From assembly GCF_026768455.1 (NCBI RefSeq), contig NZ_JAPPVQ010000005.1, positions 62,001 to 126,000 on the forward strand: a stretch of DNA of 64,000 nucleotides, written 5' to 3'. Origin of the DNA: Candidatus Nitrosotenuis cloacae. GTDB taxonomy: Archaea; Thermoproteota; Nitrososphaeria; Nitrososphaerales; Nitrosopumilaceae. Position numbers and translations under genes: made by a program. The stretch's first letter is position 1. The number at the start of each line of letters is the position of its first letter. The notes beneath the pieces were generated by a model. It saw only the letters and a program-made list of their open reading frames with translations. It had not been told where the DNA came from and ran no database searches. Shown one piece after another: positions 27,083 through 34,136 of this stretch.

Positions 27083-27169
27083 CGTGCCGAATTTCTGTAA
27101 CGCAGAATTGGCAACGTCGTAAGCCTACGGCAACGAACAAGAGCATGGGTCGATCCCGTGCTTTTGTTC
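27083..27169 (+). other. tandem hairpins downstream of eS30, possible ncRNA or terminator
   Basis: Two hairpins in a 209-bp gap. The first (27086-27112) pairs GCC/GGC, AATT/AATT and CTG/CAG with single bulges. The second (27135-27169) is a 15-bp uninterrupted stem with two G-U pairs and a TCGAT loop, followed by a T-rich run. The 7-mer GGCAACG flanks the segment between them. It is too regular for chance, but does not fold as a tRNA. Either a processed small RNA or a strong 3' end for eS30. Confidence 0.45.
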
Positions 27170-27245
27170 TCTTTGACAAGATCTGGCTTGATATTTGGGA
27201 CAACCCTTATTTGCATATGGTATGAGGATAATATTGATAGGGTAA

Positions 27246-27407
27246 TTGAAGAGATGCATTGTGTGCGACAAGGAATTTGACGGGGTGTCCCGGGACGTGT
27301 GCTCGTGGAAATGTGATGAAAACCGCCGTGCCGTGTTGAGAAAAAAACTGGATGATGCGGTAAAAAACGACAAGAGCCACACAAAGAAGATGGCCAAAAG
27401 CGACTGA
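27246..27407 (+). CDS. small two-Cys-pair zinc-finger-like protein
   Basis: A 53-residue protein opening MKRCIVCDKEFDGVSRDVCS and continuing WKCDENRR: two C-x2/3-C pairs spaced like a treble-clef or MYND-type zinc site. After them comes a Lys-rich helix. It starts with TTG right after an in-frame TAA. Too short for most gene callers. The gene after it encodes another small zinc-finger protein. Confidence 0.65.
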   Translation: MKRCIVCDKEFDGVSRDVCSWKCDENRRAVLRKKLDDAVKNDKSHTKKMAKSD

Positions 27408-27456
27408 GCCAAACCTTGGGAACTTTTTATAGTTGAACTGCACATCTTATGCGGGT

Positions 27457-27666
27457 TTGGGTCTATTTGGTCGCAGCAAGAATGTTTGTGAATACTGCAA
27501 AGAAAAACTTGACAGCTATTCCGACCTGATGAGCCACGCAAGGCGCGTACACCACAAGACGATTCTAAAGTGCACGGGCTGCGGAAAAGAATTCCTACAC
27601 GAAAAGGACCGACTGCACCACGCAAGGGAAGAGCACGAAAACAAGGTAAAAGACAGATACAGGTAA
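27457..27666 (+). CDS. small C2H2 zinc-finger protein
   Basis: Start taken at TTG 27457 (MGLFGRSKNVCEYCKEKLDS), because a TATA-like CTTTTTATAG at 27423-27432 would put transcription start just before it. The 69 residues hold two C2H2-type units: C-x2-C...H-x4-H in VCEYC...SHARRVHH, and LKCTGCGKEF...HHAREEH. Basic C-terminus. Likely nucleic-acid binding; no target known. Confidence 0.75.
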   Translation: MGLFGRSKNVCEYCKEKLDSYSDLMSHARRVHHKTILKCTGCGKEFLHEKDRLHHAREEHENKVKDRYR

Positions 27667-27780
27667 AGGATAAAAAACATCATCTCCTTGGTAATGGTAG
27701 GCTATGACATTAGCCGTGGCGTAAGGCCAGAACCGCATTATACGATGCTGATAATGTCTACCAATGGAAAAGTAGACAAA

Positions 27781-28170
27781 ATGAAGGGAATAGAGATATT
27801 GCTTTTGGCACTTGGCGGAGTTATCGGCACATTTCTACGGTATCTGATAACTGAGTCACCAGCGGTGTTTGGGGGATTGCAGGTAAACGTGATAATAGTG
27901 AACATGGTTGGCAGCTTTGTTCTCGGCGTGTTTTTCATACTCACGCAGCAGTGGCACCTTGATGGCAAGTATGCGCTTCTTGTGGCAGTGGGGTTCTGCG
28001 GCTCGCTTACTACAATGTCTGCATTTGCATTCCAGTCTGCCGCCCTAATTGACAACAAGCAGTTTGGGCTTCTTGCAATCGACATACTTGCAAACGTGGG
28101 CCTGTCAATTGGTGCAATATTTGCAGGACGGTCCATTGCGGACCTGGTAATTGGTGCGCGAATCACCTGA
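27781..28170 (+). CDS. crcB: fluoride ion channel FluC/CrcB
   Basis: Exports fluoride as an antiparallel dimer. The 129-residue protein (ATG 27781) has four membrane segments and the family signatures GGVIGTFLRYLIT, NMVGSFVLGVFF (channel-lining Asn) and GFCGSLTTMSAFAFQS (phenylalanine box). The upstream frame extension to 27688 is hydrophilic and not part of the family. No clear fluoride riboswitch is seen upstream. Confidence 0.92.
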   Translation: MKGIEILLLALGGVIGTFLRYLITESPAVFGGLQVNVIIVNMVGSFVLGVFFILTQQWHLDGKYALLVAVGFCGSLTTMSAFAFQSAALIDNKQFGLLAIDILANVGLSIGAIFAGRSIADLVIGARIT

Positions 28171-28273
28171 TTTGTCGCCTGGGTTTGGCTGCGGCTCTGG
28201 GAATTTCTGCGAAAATGTTTTATTTTTCAGCGTCAAAACCTACTCATACCTTTGTCGGTATCTTTGATATCAC

Positions 28274-28299
28274 GACTTGGGATCGTCTGATCCCAAGTT
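28274..28299. other. perfect intergenic hairpin between crcB and radA
   Basis: ACTTGGGATC (28275-28284) and GATCCCAAGT (28289-28298) form a perfect 10-bp stem with a GTCT loop, extendable by a G-T pair. It lies about 105 bases after the crcB stop and about 97 bases before radA. Not followed by a T-run. It could be a palindromic operator or an RNA element. The rest of the 224-bp gap has no ORF. Confidence 0.45.
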
Positions 28300-28364
28300 T
28301 GAATTTGAATGTTCGTGTCGCTTGCGCACGATAATCTGATCTGTGGTGGTTTTTGACCAGTAGG

Positions 28365-28373
28365 CTTATAAAG
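28365..28373 (+). promoter_or_regulatory. TATA box of radA
   Basis: CTTATAAAG lies with its centre about 26 bases before the radA ATG at 28395. That is the usual TATA-to-start distance, so the radA mRNA is probably leaderless or nearly so. This also supports 28395 over the upstream in-frame codon at 28353. Confidence 0.65.
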
Positions 28374-28394
28374 TACAGTACGGTACGATACGGT

Positions 28395-29393
28395 ATGGAT
28401 GAATTTAGATTAGATAGCCTTGAAGGCGTAGGTCCTGTAACTACAAAAAAACTAACTGATGCAGGAATACACGGTATCATGGATCTGCTTGTCAGGGGTC
28501 CAGTTGACGTATCTGAAGTAACTGGCATGGACAGGGAGACTGCTGAAAAGATTGTTACTAAAGCAAGACATCTTTTGATGGAGCAGGGTCTGATAACAAA
28601 AGACTTTGTCACCGCAACAGAGCTCTACAAGAGGCGTCAGGATATTGGCAAGATTTCAACTGGAACAAACTGCCTAGACCAACTGCTTGACGGCGGAATT
28701 GAAACCCAGGCGCTGACCGAAGTTTACGGCGAGTTCGGCTCTGGAAAGACACAATTCTGCCATACTGCATGCGTGATGGTGCAAAAGAGCAAGGAGGAAG
28801 GCGGACTAGGTGGCGGCGTACTGTATATCGACACAGAAAACACCTTCAGACCGGAAAGGGTCGTCTCTATTGCAAAGGCAAAGGGTCTTGATCCAGAAAA
28901 GGTGCTCGATAACATACTGGTGGCAAGGGCGTACAACTCTGCACACCAAACACTGATTCTAGAGGAGGCAGGCAAGATCATCGAGGAGCACAACATAAAA
29001 CTCATAGTTGCAGACTCTGCAGTGGGACTGTTTAGGTCCGAATACCTTGGACGTGGAACACTATCTGACAGGCAGCAAAGGCTGAACAGATTCGTGCACC
29101 TTCTTGTGAGAACTGCTGAAACATACAACTGTGCAGCAATTGCAACAAACCAGGTAATGGCGTCCCCAGATGTGTTCTTTGGCGACCCGACAAAGCCTAT
29201 AGGAGGAAACGTCGTCGCACACACAAGCACGTACAGGATCTACTTCAAAAAGTCAGGCAAAAAGAGAATTGCCAGAATGGTCGACAGTCCTCACCACCCA
29301 GAAGAGGAGGTAATCTTTACGGTTACAGAGGGTGGCGTTTCTGACCCAGAGGACGAAACCAAAAAGAAAAAGAAATCAGAAGACATGGAGTAG
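28395..29393 (+). CDS. radA: DNA repair and recombination protein RadA
   Basis: Archaeal RecA/Rad51 recombinase. The 332-residue protein has an N-terminal helix-hairpin-helix domain (LEGVGPVTTKKLTDAGIHGI), the polymerisation-motif linker (KDFVTATELYKRR), Walker A GEFGSGKTQ, the GGVLYIDTENTFRPERV strand, Walker B KLIVADSAVG, and the L2 region with ATNQVMASPDVFFGDPTKPI. Acidic/lysine-rich C-terminus. Single gene with its own promoter. Confidence 0.96.
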   Translation: MDEFRLDSLEGVGPVTTKKLTDAGIHGIMDLLVRGPVDVSEVTGMDRETAEKIVTKARHLLMEQGLITKDFVTATELYKRRQDIGKISTGTNCLDQLLDGGIETQALTEVYGEFGSGKTQFCHTACVMVQKSKEEGGLGGGVLYIDTENTFRPERVVSIAKAKGLDPEKVLDNILVARAYNSAHQTLILEEAGKIIEEHNIKLIVADSAVGLFRSEYLGRGTLSDRQQRLNRFVHLLVRTAETYNCAAIATNQVMASPDVFFGDPTKPIGGNVVAHTSTYRIYFKKSGKKRIARMVDSPHHPEEEVIFTVTEGGVSDPEDETKKKKKSEDME

Positions 29394-29399
29394 TTCGGT

Positions 29400-29437
29400 G
29401 TTATCGCCCGTGCGATAAACCAACTTTATTATTTTTC
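29400..29437 (+). terminator. hairpin plus T-rich tract after radA
   Basis: GTTATCGC (29400-29407) pairs with GCGATAAAC (29412-29420) around a CCGT loop with one bulged A, then a T-rich stretch (TTTATTATTTTT) follows. It begins 6 bases after the radA stop. The layout suits a transcript end; archaea often need only the T-tract. Confidence 0.5.
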
Positions 29438-29550
29438 AATAATCACCAATTCCAGAGACCTGCGGATCCTACTATTCTTGGAAAAATCGGAGCAAAAGAT
29501 CATCACATGTTCGGTATTCATTAAAATAAGGGTCTCAAGCCCTCGTTTTT

Positions 29551-29853
29551 ATGACTACTAAGAAGCCATCTGGCCACTCTCACGGTTTTAGACACAAGTC
29601 TAGATCCGCACTTACAAAGGACGCACCGCGAGGCGTGGCGTTTCTGATGAGGGAGTATCACGTCGGAGAACAGGCGCTGGTAATCATTGATCCAAGACAG
29701 CACAAATCGCTGCCGCACAGAAGATACCATGGAAAGGTAGGTACCATAACTGCGGTGGGCAGAAGGGCAGTCACGATGGATGTAAAACTGGGCAATAAGA
29801 CGAAAACCTTAATCACTAGGTTGGACCATATCAAACCGTTCGGTGTAAAGTAA
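29551..29853 (+). CDS. rpl21e: large ribosomal subunit protein eL21
   Basis: A 100-residue basic protein with GHSHGFRHKSRSALTKD, the family's HRRYHGKVGTITAVGRRAV and a TRLDHIKPF end. eL21 precedes rpoF (Rpb4) and a DUF655 gene in most archaea, as here. It ends one base before the rpoF ATG. Confidence 0.95.
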   Translation: MTTKKPSGHSHGFRHKSRSALTKDAPRGVAFLMREYHVGEQALVIIDPRQHKSLPHRRYHGKVGTITAVGRRAVTMDVKLGNKTKTLITRLDHIKPFGVK

Positions 29854-30180
29854 ATGGAACAGGTAAAGAAAAGTCAGCCAATCTCGCTGGCAGAGGTAAA
29901 AGAGATTCTGGAAAAAGAGGATGCTGAAAAGATGGATCAGATTCAGCGTTGGACTTATGATTATGTCACCAAGTTTGCCAAAGTTGATTCCAAGTCTGCA
30001 AAAAAGATCAAGCAAGAGCTCAAAAAAGAATGCGGATTAACAGAGGAAGAGGCAGTAGAAATTGTGAACATAATGCCGACCTCACTTGCTGAGCTTCGCG
30101 CATTCACATTCGGATGGAAGAAACTGATTCTGGCCGAAACACTGGAAAAAATCCTGCAAATTATCAAGGGGAACTCTTAG
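29854..30180 (+). CDS. rpoF: RNA polymerase subunit Rpo4 (F)
   Basis: Archaeal Rpb4 homologue; with Rpo7 it forms the RNA polymerase stalk. The 108-residue protein is helical and has the HRDC-like C-terminal part (GLTEEEAVEIVNIMPTSLAE, RAFTFGWKKLILAETLEKIL). Immediate downstream neighbour of eL21, with no gap. Confidence 0.93.
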   Translation: MEQVKKSQPISLAEVKEILEKEDAEKMDQIQRWTYDYVTKFAKVDSKSAKKIKQELKKECGLTEEEAVEIVNIMPTSLAELRAFTFGWKKLILAETLEKILQIIKGNS

Positions 30181-30188
30181 AATAACAA

Positions 30189-30764
30189 GTGGTATTTTTG
30201 GAAAGAAGTGCTAGTCCACCACGTAAGTATGAAGAATATGCATATGTTCTTGATTATGTTACGCGTGGAAAATCAAACACAGTTCGAGGACGAGAGGGTA
30301 TCATAATTACTGCAATAGGAGAGGACCGACTTACCCTGCTTGAGGTGTTGGGAATGCCAAACACAGCCTTTGAGATTGGCGAGAGAATTTACATCGGAAA
30401 GGAGGGAAGAACCAAGATACTCTCAGTACTTGGAAAACTAGAGTTTAACAAAATATCTGCTGCAGCCCAGTCTGAGCTACAGAATGTGGTCAACACCATA
30501 GTGAGGAGCAATGAGAAGCGATTCGTCGACTACATCAACCATGCACAGCCGCTGACTCCGAGAATTCACGCGCTGGAGCTGATTCCTGGGATCGGAAAGA
30601 CGTACATGAAGTCCATTCTGGATGAGCGAGAAAAGCAGCCGTTTGTTGACTTCAACGACTTGCAGAACCGCGTGGGACTCAAGGAGCCAATCAAGCAGAT
30701 AACTGACAGGATAATGGATGAGATCACAGGCGAAGTAAAGGTAACGCTCTTTGTCAAAAAGTAA
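30189..30764 (+). CDS. DUF655 family nucleic-acid-binding protein
   Basis: A 191-residue protein (GTG start). An N-terminal OB-like part (YAYVLDYVTRG, GIIITAIGEDRLTLLEVLG) precedes a helix-hairpin-helix region (ALELIPGIGKTYMKSILDER) near residues 130-150. DUF655 is archaea-specific, lies between rpoF and ksgA and is presumed to bind RNA or DNA. The end overlaps ksgA by 14 bases. Confidence 0.9.
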   Translation: MVFLERSASPPRKYEEYAYVLDYVTRGKSNTVRGREGIIITAIGEDRLTLLEVLGMPNTAFEIGERIYIGKEGRTKILSVLGKLEFNKISAAAQSELQNVVNTIVRSNEKRFVDYINHAQPLTPRIHALELIPGIGKTYMKSILDEREKQPFVDFNDLQNRVGLKEPIKQITDRIMDEITGEVKVTLFVKK

Positions 30765-31458
30765 GCGGCAACGACTCGGACAACACTTTCTCAAATCACA
30801 AAACATTGCAAAATTCATCGTAGAGTCTGCTGGCATAACAAAGAAGGACACGGTGCTTGAGGTGGGTACGGGGCCGGGGATTCTAGTTCCTCTTCTATGC
30901 GAGAGGGCAAAGTCGGTAGTGTCAGTGGAGGCGGACTTGGGTCTGTATTCTGAGGCAGAAACCAAGTTTTCCAGGCTAACTAATCTGACACTGCTCCACG
31001 GGGACGGCTTTGACTCAAGCGTAGAGTTTTCAGTGTTTGTGTCAAATCTGCCCTATTCTGAGAGCAGGAACGCGCTGGAATGGCTTGCTCAAAAAAAGTT
31101 TTCTCGGGCAGTAATAATGGTGCAAAAAGAGTTTGCTGACAAGCTTCTTTCCATGGAGGACAAGGCAATGCGCGCGATATCCGTGATTGCAAACCATGCC
31201 TTTGAGATTGAGCGCCTAATGTCTGTGGGCAGGAACAACTTTGCGCCCCCACCGCGCGTCGACTCGGCAATCTTGCGGCTGGAGCAGAAAAACGTCTTTT
31301 CTGCAGAACTTGTACGGTCAGTCAACTGTCTCTTCTCGTACAGGAGGAAGACGGTAGGCAACATAGCAAAGAAATTTGGAAAGGAGATACGATCCGATAA
31401 AAGGCTCGAGGAGCTGAGTGGAGGCGAGATAATTGAGCTTGCAAAAAAATTCATCTGA
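30751..31458 (+). CDS. ksgA: 16S rRNA dimethyladenosine transferase (KsgA/Dim1)
   Basis: Dimethylates the two adenosines in the 3'-terminal helix of 16S rRNA. TTG start at 30751 gives RQRLGQHFLKSQNIAKFIVE, the exact family N-terminus. The SAM site is VLEVGTGPGILVPLL and the catalytic motif IV is VSNLPYSESRNAL. A shortened C-terminal domain (about 235 residues in total) is usual in Thaumarchaeota. Overlaps the next methyltransferase by 26 bases. Confidence 0.94.
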   Translation: MSKSKRQRLGQHFLKSQNIAKFIVESAGITKKDTVLEVGTGPGILVPLLCERAKSVVSVEADLGLYSEAETKFSRLTNLTLLHGDGFDSSVEFSVFVSNLPYSESRNALEWLAQKKFSRAVIMVQKEFADKLLSMEDKAMRAISVIANHAFEIERLMSVGRNNFAPPPRVDSAILRLEQKNVFSAELVRSVNCLFSYRRKTVGNIAKKFGKEIRSDKRLEELSGGEIIELAKKFI

Positions 31459-31963
31459 TGCGTATGTTCCTGCGGAAGACACGTTCTTCTTTGAGGATCA
31501 CATAATACGGGAGACTGGTCATTCCGCGCTTGAGATAGGGACCGGGTCTGGCTACCTTGCAAGGGTTCTTGAGAAGAACTTTGAGATTGTGGTTGCAACC
31601 GACATTAACTATGCCTCGCTAAAGGACGCTCACATGGGCAACGCGGTGTGCTGTGACGGTGCAAGCGCGCTTGGGTGCAAGTTTGACCTGGTGATATGCA
31701 ATCTACCGTATCTTCCGTCAGATGAAATTGCGGACAGGACGACTGACGGTGGGCCGGAGGGGCTCTTGGTTCCAATGAGGATAGTTGCATCCGCAATGCC
31801 GCATGTAAAGCAAGGCGGCAAGATGCTCTTGCTTACCTCGTCTCTTGCAAACTATGAAAAACTGATAGTTGAGATGGAGATGAACGGGTTCTCAGTCAAA
31901 ATACTGGCAAAAAAGAACCTGTTCTTTGAGGATCTTGTTCTGCTGAGTGCGACATTGCTTTAG
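31433..31963 (+). CDS. HemK/PrmC-like methyltransferase (Mtq2-type)
   Basis: A 176-residue SAM methyltransferase without the N-terminal helical domain of bacterial PrmC, as in the archaeal/eukaryotic Mtq2 branch that methylates the GGQ glutamine of release factor aRF1. The SAM loop is ALEIGTGSGYLARVL. The catalytic tetrapeptide is NLPY (VICNLPYLPSDEI), where most family members have NPPY; NLPY occurs in related rRNA adenine enzymes. TTG start inside ksgA. Confidence 0.85.
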   Translation: MSLQKNSSDAYVPAEDTFFFEDHIIRETGHSALEIGTGSGYLARVLEKNFEIVVATDINYASLKDAHMGNAVCCDGASALGCKFDLVICNLPYLPSDEIADRTTDGGPEGLLVPMRIVASAMPHVKQGGKMLLLTSSLANYEKLIVEMEMNGFSVKILAKKNLFFEDLVLLSATLL

Positions 31964-31993
31964 GCTGCCAAAAATGTATTGATGGCTATCCAT

Positions 31994-33028
31994 CTATCTT
32001 CGCAGTTTTGTTTTTGCCACGGAAATTATGGCGTCCGTCATTTGCGTGGTAGTAGAGTTTCCGCCGATGTCAAATGTGACATACTTTCCCTCGTTGATTA
32101 CCTGCTCTGTTGCTGCAAACACTGCGTCCTTGATGTGCGACTCTCCAAGGTACTCTGCCATCCATGCGCCTGAGAGTACTGCTGCAGTCGGGTTTACCTT
32201 GTTCTGGCCCTTAAACGACGGGGCGCTTCCGTGCGCTGCCTCAAACATTGCATAGTTGTCTCCCATGTTTGAAGAGTACACCAGCCCAATTGAGCCGATT
32301 ATTCCCGATGCCAGTTCTGACACTATATCCATGAACAGGTTGGTGCTTGCAAGGACGGATCCGTTGAACTGGGACGGGTTTACCACCAGTTGCTGCATCA
32401 TGTTGTCAATGTATAGTTCCTGGACCTCAAGGCCTGGCACCTTTTGCGCTGCAGTCTGGATCTCGTCTAGGAATATTCCGTCTGTTACCTTGAGTATGTT
32501 TCGCTTTGTTATGGCTACAAATTTTTTCATGTTGTACTTTCTTGCCCATTCTACCGCAGAGTTTGCAAACCTTCTGCACCCGTGCCTTGTTATCTTGCGT
32601 ATTGCAATTGCCGCATCTTCTGTGAGCTGCACCTCGATTCCTGTGTAGAGGCCCTCTGTTGCCTCCCTGAAGCAGACAAAGTCCAAGTCGTGGTTTGGCG
32701 TGACCCGCTTGTACGTCTTGATTGGTCTTATGTTAGAGTATAATTCGAATTTCTGGCGCAATGTGACTGCCACGCTTCTTGGAGCGCCAGGCTTTGGTAT
32801 GGTGGTAGTCGGGCCCTTAAAGCACGCATCGGTGGTCTCTAGCAGCTTCATCGTGGCTTCCGGAATGTAAGTTGGGTCTTTTTCCCCGTTTCTCTGCCAC
32901 TGCTCAGATCCTGCGTCAGACAAAATGAGTTCTGTCTGCGTGTTGCATTCTTTTAGGACTCTGATCATCGAGTCAACTACCTCGGGACCTATGCCGTCTC
33001 CCATGATGATGGTTGCCTTTTTGCCCAA
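31994..33028 (-). CDS. icd: isocitrate dehydrogenase (IDH/IMDH family)
   Basis: Oxidative decarboxylation of isocitrate to 2-oxoglutarate. The 344-residue protein has GDGIGPEVV at the N-terminus, RPIKTYKRVTPNHDLDFVCF, the REATEGLYTGIE substrate loop (RENTEDxYxGxE-like, favouring isocitrate over isopropylmalate), ITKRNILKVTDGIF, DNMMQQLVVNP and the cofactor loop AAHGSAPSFKG. Which of NAD or NADP is used cannot be decided by eye. Confidence 0.88.
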   Translation of the reverse strand: MGKKATIIMGDGIGPEVVDSMIRVLKECNTQTELILSDAGSEQWQRNGEKDPTYIPEATMKLLETTDACFKGPTTTIPKPGAPRSVAVTLRQKFELYSNIRPIKTYKRVTPNHDLDFVCFREATEGLYTGIEVQLTEDAAIAIRKITRHGCRRFANSAVEWARKYNMKKFVAITKRNILKVTDGIFLDEIQTAAQKVPGLEVQELYIDNMMQQLVVNPSQFNGSVLASTNLFMDIVSELASGIIGSIGLVYSSNMGDNYAMFEAAHGSAPSFKGQNKVNPTAAVLSGAWMAEYLGESHIKDAVFAATEQVINEGKYVTFDIGGNSTTTQMTDAIISVAKTKLRR

Positions 33029-33118
33029 TTCTACTGTCTGAATTGAAATTGCTTATTTAACTCTAAGTTCTGTCTTTTTGCAGAAAGCTAATTTACCGTA
33101 TTCTGGTAAACAGACCTG

Positions 33119-33862
33119 ATGATAATAGTGCAGCTCTCAGACATTCATGTGGGCTCGCAGTTCCAAGAGTCTGTCTTTGAGAAGGTGATCTCCGAGGTAA
33201 ACGCGCTAAAGCCGGACGCAGTCATAGTTACGGGCGACCTCACAAACGAGGGCCTTGCCAAGGAGTACGAGAAGGCAAAGCATCTTCTCTCGCGGCTGGA
33301 GACAAAGAAGATAATTGCAATGTCTGGCAATCACGATTACAGAAACACCGGCTACCTGCTGTTCAAAAAACACTTTCCATTTGAGGCAGTAAACGAGCTT
33401 GGAAACGACGTAGTGGTAGTCACAATTGGCACTGCAAGGCCGGACAGGGACGAAGGCGAGGTGGGATACAGGCAGAATCTGTGGCTTGAGAGGACCATGA
33501 AAAAATATGCAAACAAGATAAAGATTCTGGCAATGCACCACCATCTGATTGGTATTCCAGATACTGGCTCTGCCAGAGTCGAGGTAATAGACGCAGGCGA
33601 CGTTCTAAGAACAATACTTGCGACAAAGGTGAACCTTGTGCTGTGCGGCCACAAGCACAGGCCGTGGATCTGGAACTTTAAGGACCTCTCAGTTGTCAAC
33701 GCAGGAACTGCTTCGTCTGAACGGGTCAGAGGACTGTTTGAGAACACCTACAACATCATTACAATCAAGAATCGAAAAATCGCAGTCGACCTAAAGATTG
33801 TGGGTGGCAAGAGAATGCGCCTTGAAAGCATAGTTGAAAATTACGCAAGATCCGAAGAGTGA
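33119..33862 (+). CDS. metallophosphoesterase (calcineurin-like)
   Basis: A 247-residue phosphoesterase with all metal-binding motifs: QLSDIHVGS (D-x-H), VIVTGDLTNEG (G-D-x-x), MSGNHDYR (G-N-H-D), AMHHHLIG (H), and LCGHKHRPW (G-H-x-H). Layout resembles CpdA/Icc-type cyclic nucleotide phosphodiesterases and YfcE-like enzymes; the substrate is unknown. It is the last chromosomal gene before tRNA-Ser and the casposon. Confidence 0.9.
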   Translation: MIIVQLSDIHVGSQFQESVFEKVISEVNALKPDAVIVTGDLTNEGLAKEYEKAKHLLSRLETKKIIAMSGNHDYRNTGYLLFKKHFPFEAVNELGNDVVVVTIGTARPDRDEGEVGYRQNLWLERTMKKYANKIKILAMHHHLIGIPDTGSARVEVIDAGDVLRTILATKVNLVLCGHKHRPWIWNFKDLSVVNAGTASSERVRGLFENTYNIITIKNRKIAVDLKIVGGKRMRLESIVENYARSEE

Positions 33863-33895
33863 ATTTATTTACACAACACATCCTAGCACCCTTGA

Positions 33896-33979
33896 GCGGG
33901 GGTCGCCTAGCCTGGTAGGGCGTGGGATTGCTAATCCCATGTCCGCAAGGACCCGTGGGTTCAAATCCCATCCCCCGCG
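33896..33979 (+). tRNA. tRNA-Ser (anticodon GCT)
   Basis: An 84-nt tRNA. The acceptor stem GCGGGGG (33896-33902) pairs with CCCCCGC (33972-33978), followed by discriminator G. The anticodon loop TTGCTAA carries GCT, which reads AGC/AGU serine codons. A long variable arm (TGTCCGCAAGGAC) confirms a class II serine tRNA, and the T arm GTGGGTTCAAATCCCAT is normal. The 3' CCA is not encoded. No intron. Its last 7 nt are inside the target-site duplication of the casposon, so the gene stays intact. Confidence 0.95.
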
Positions 33980-33992
33980 CCTTTCTTTTGGG
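33973..33992 (+). repeat. casposon target-site duplication, left copy
   Basis: The sequence ccccgcgcctttcttttggg occurs here and, identically, at 47901-47920. It covers the last seven nucleotides of tRNA-Ser plus 13 nt of its downstream flank, and the terminal inverted repeat starts at the next base. The border is uncertain by one base because the flank also has a C. Confidence 0.93.
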
Positions 33993-34024
33993 GTAAAGAC
34001 AGAGAGTACTCATTTGACCTTTTT
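33993..34024 (+). repeat. casposon terminal inverted repeat, left
   Basis: Begins GTAAAGACAGAGAG and ends CATTTGACCTTTTT. Against the reverse complement of the right end it matches at 26 of 32 positions: the first 10 and last 12 bases are identical and the six mismatches lie in the middle. The outer block and the inner CATTTGACC block are the likely casposase contacts. Confidence 0.93.
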
Positions 34025-34136
34025 AGGGGGATTTTGATGAAAAGTCTAATCAACAACATTACGTATCAGAATCAGTTTGAAAAAGCACAATCTGTCATAT
34101 TACATACGAAAAAAGTTCCAAAACCAATTCGTACAG

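Noticed and set aside
27126-27175. tRNA or permuted tRNA
   Set aside because: The GGGTCGATCCC hairpin has a 5-base loop instead of a 7-base T loop and is inside a continuous 15-bp stem; no D or anticodon arm can be drawn.
27667-27780. Fluoride riboswitch in front of crcB
   Set aside because: I could not place the conserved pseudoknot segments of the crcB motif in the upstream 110 bases; only weak, scattered matches.
27688-27780. N-terminal extension of the fluoride channel
   Set aside because: The upstream in-frame 31 residues are hydrophilic and unlike the family, which starts directly with the first membrane helix at ATG 27781.
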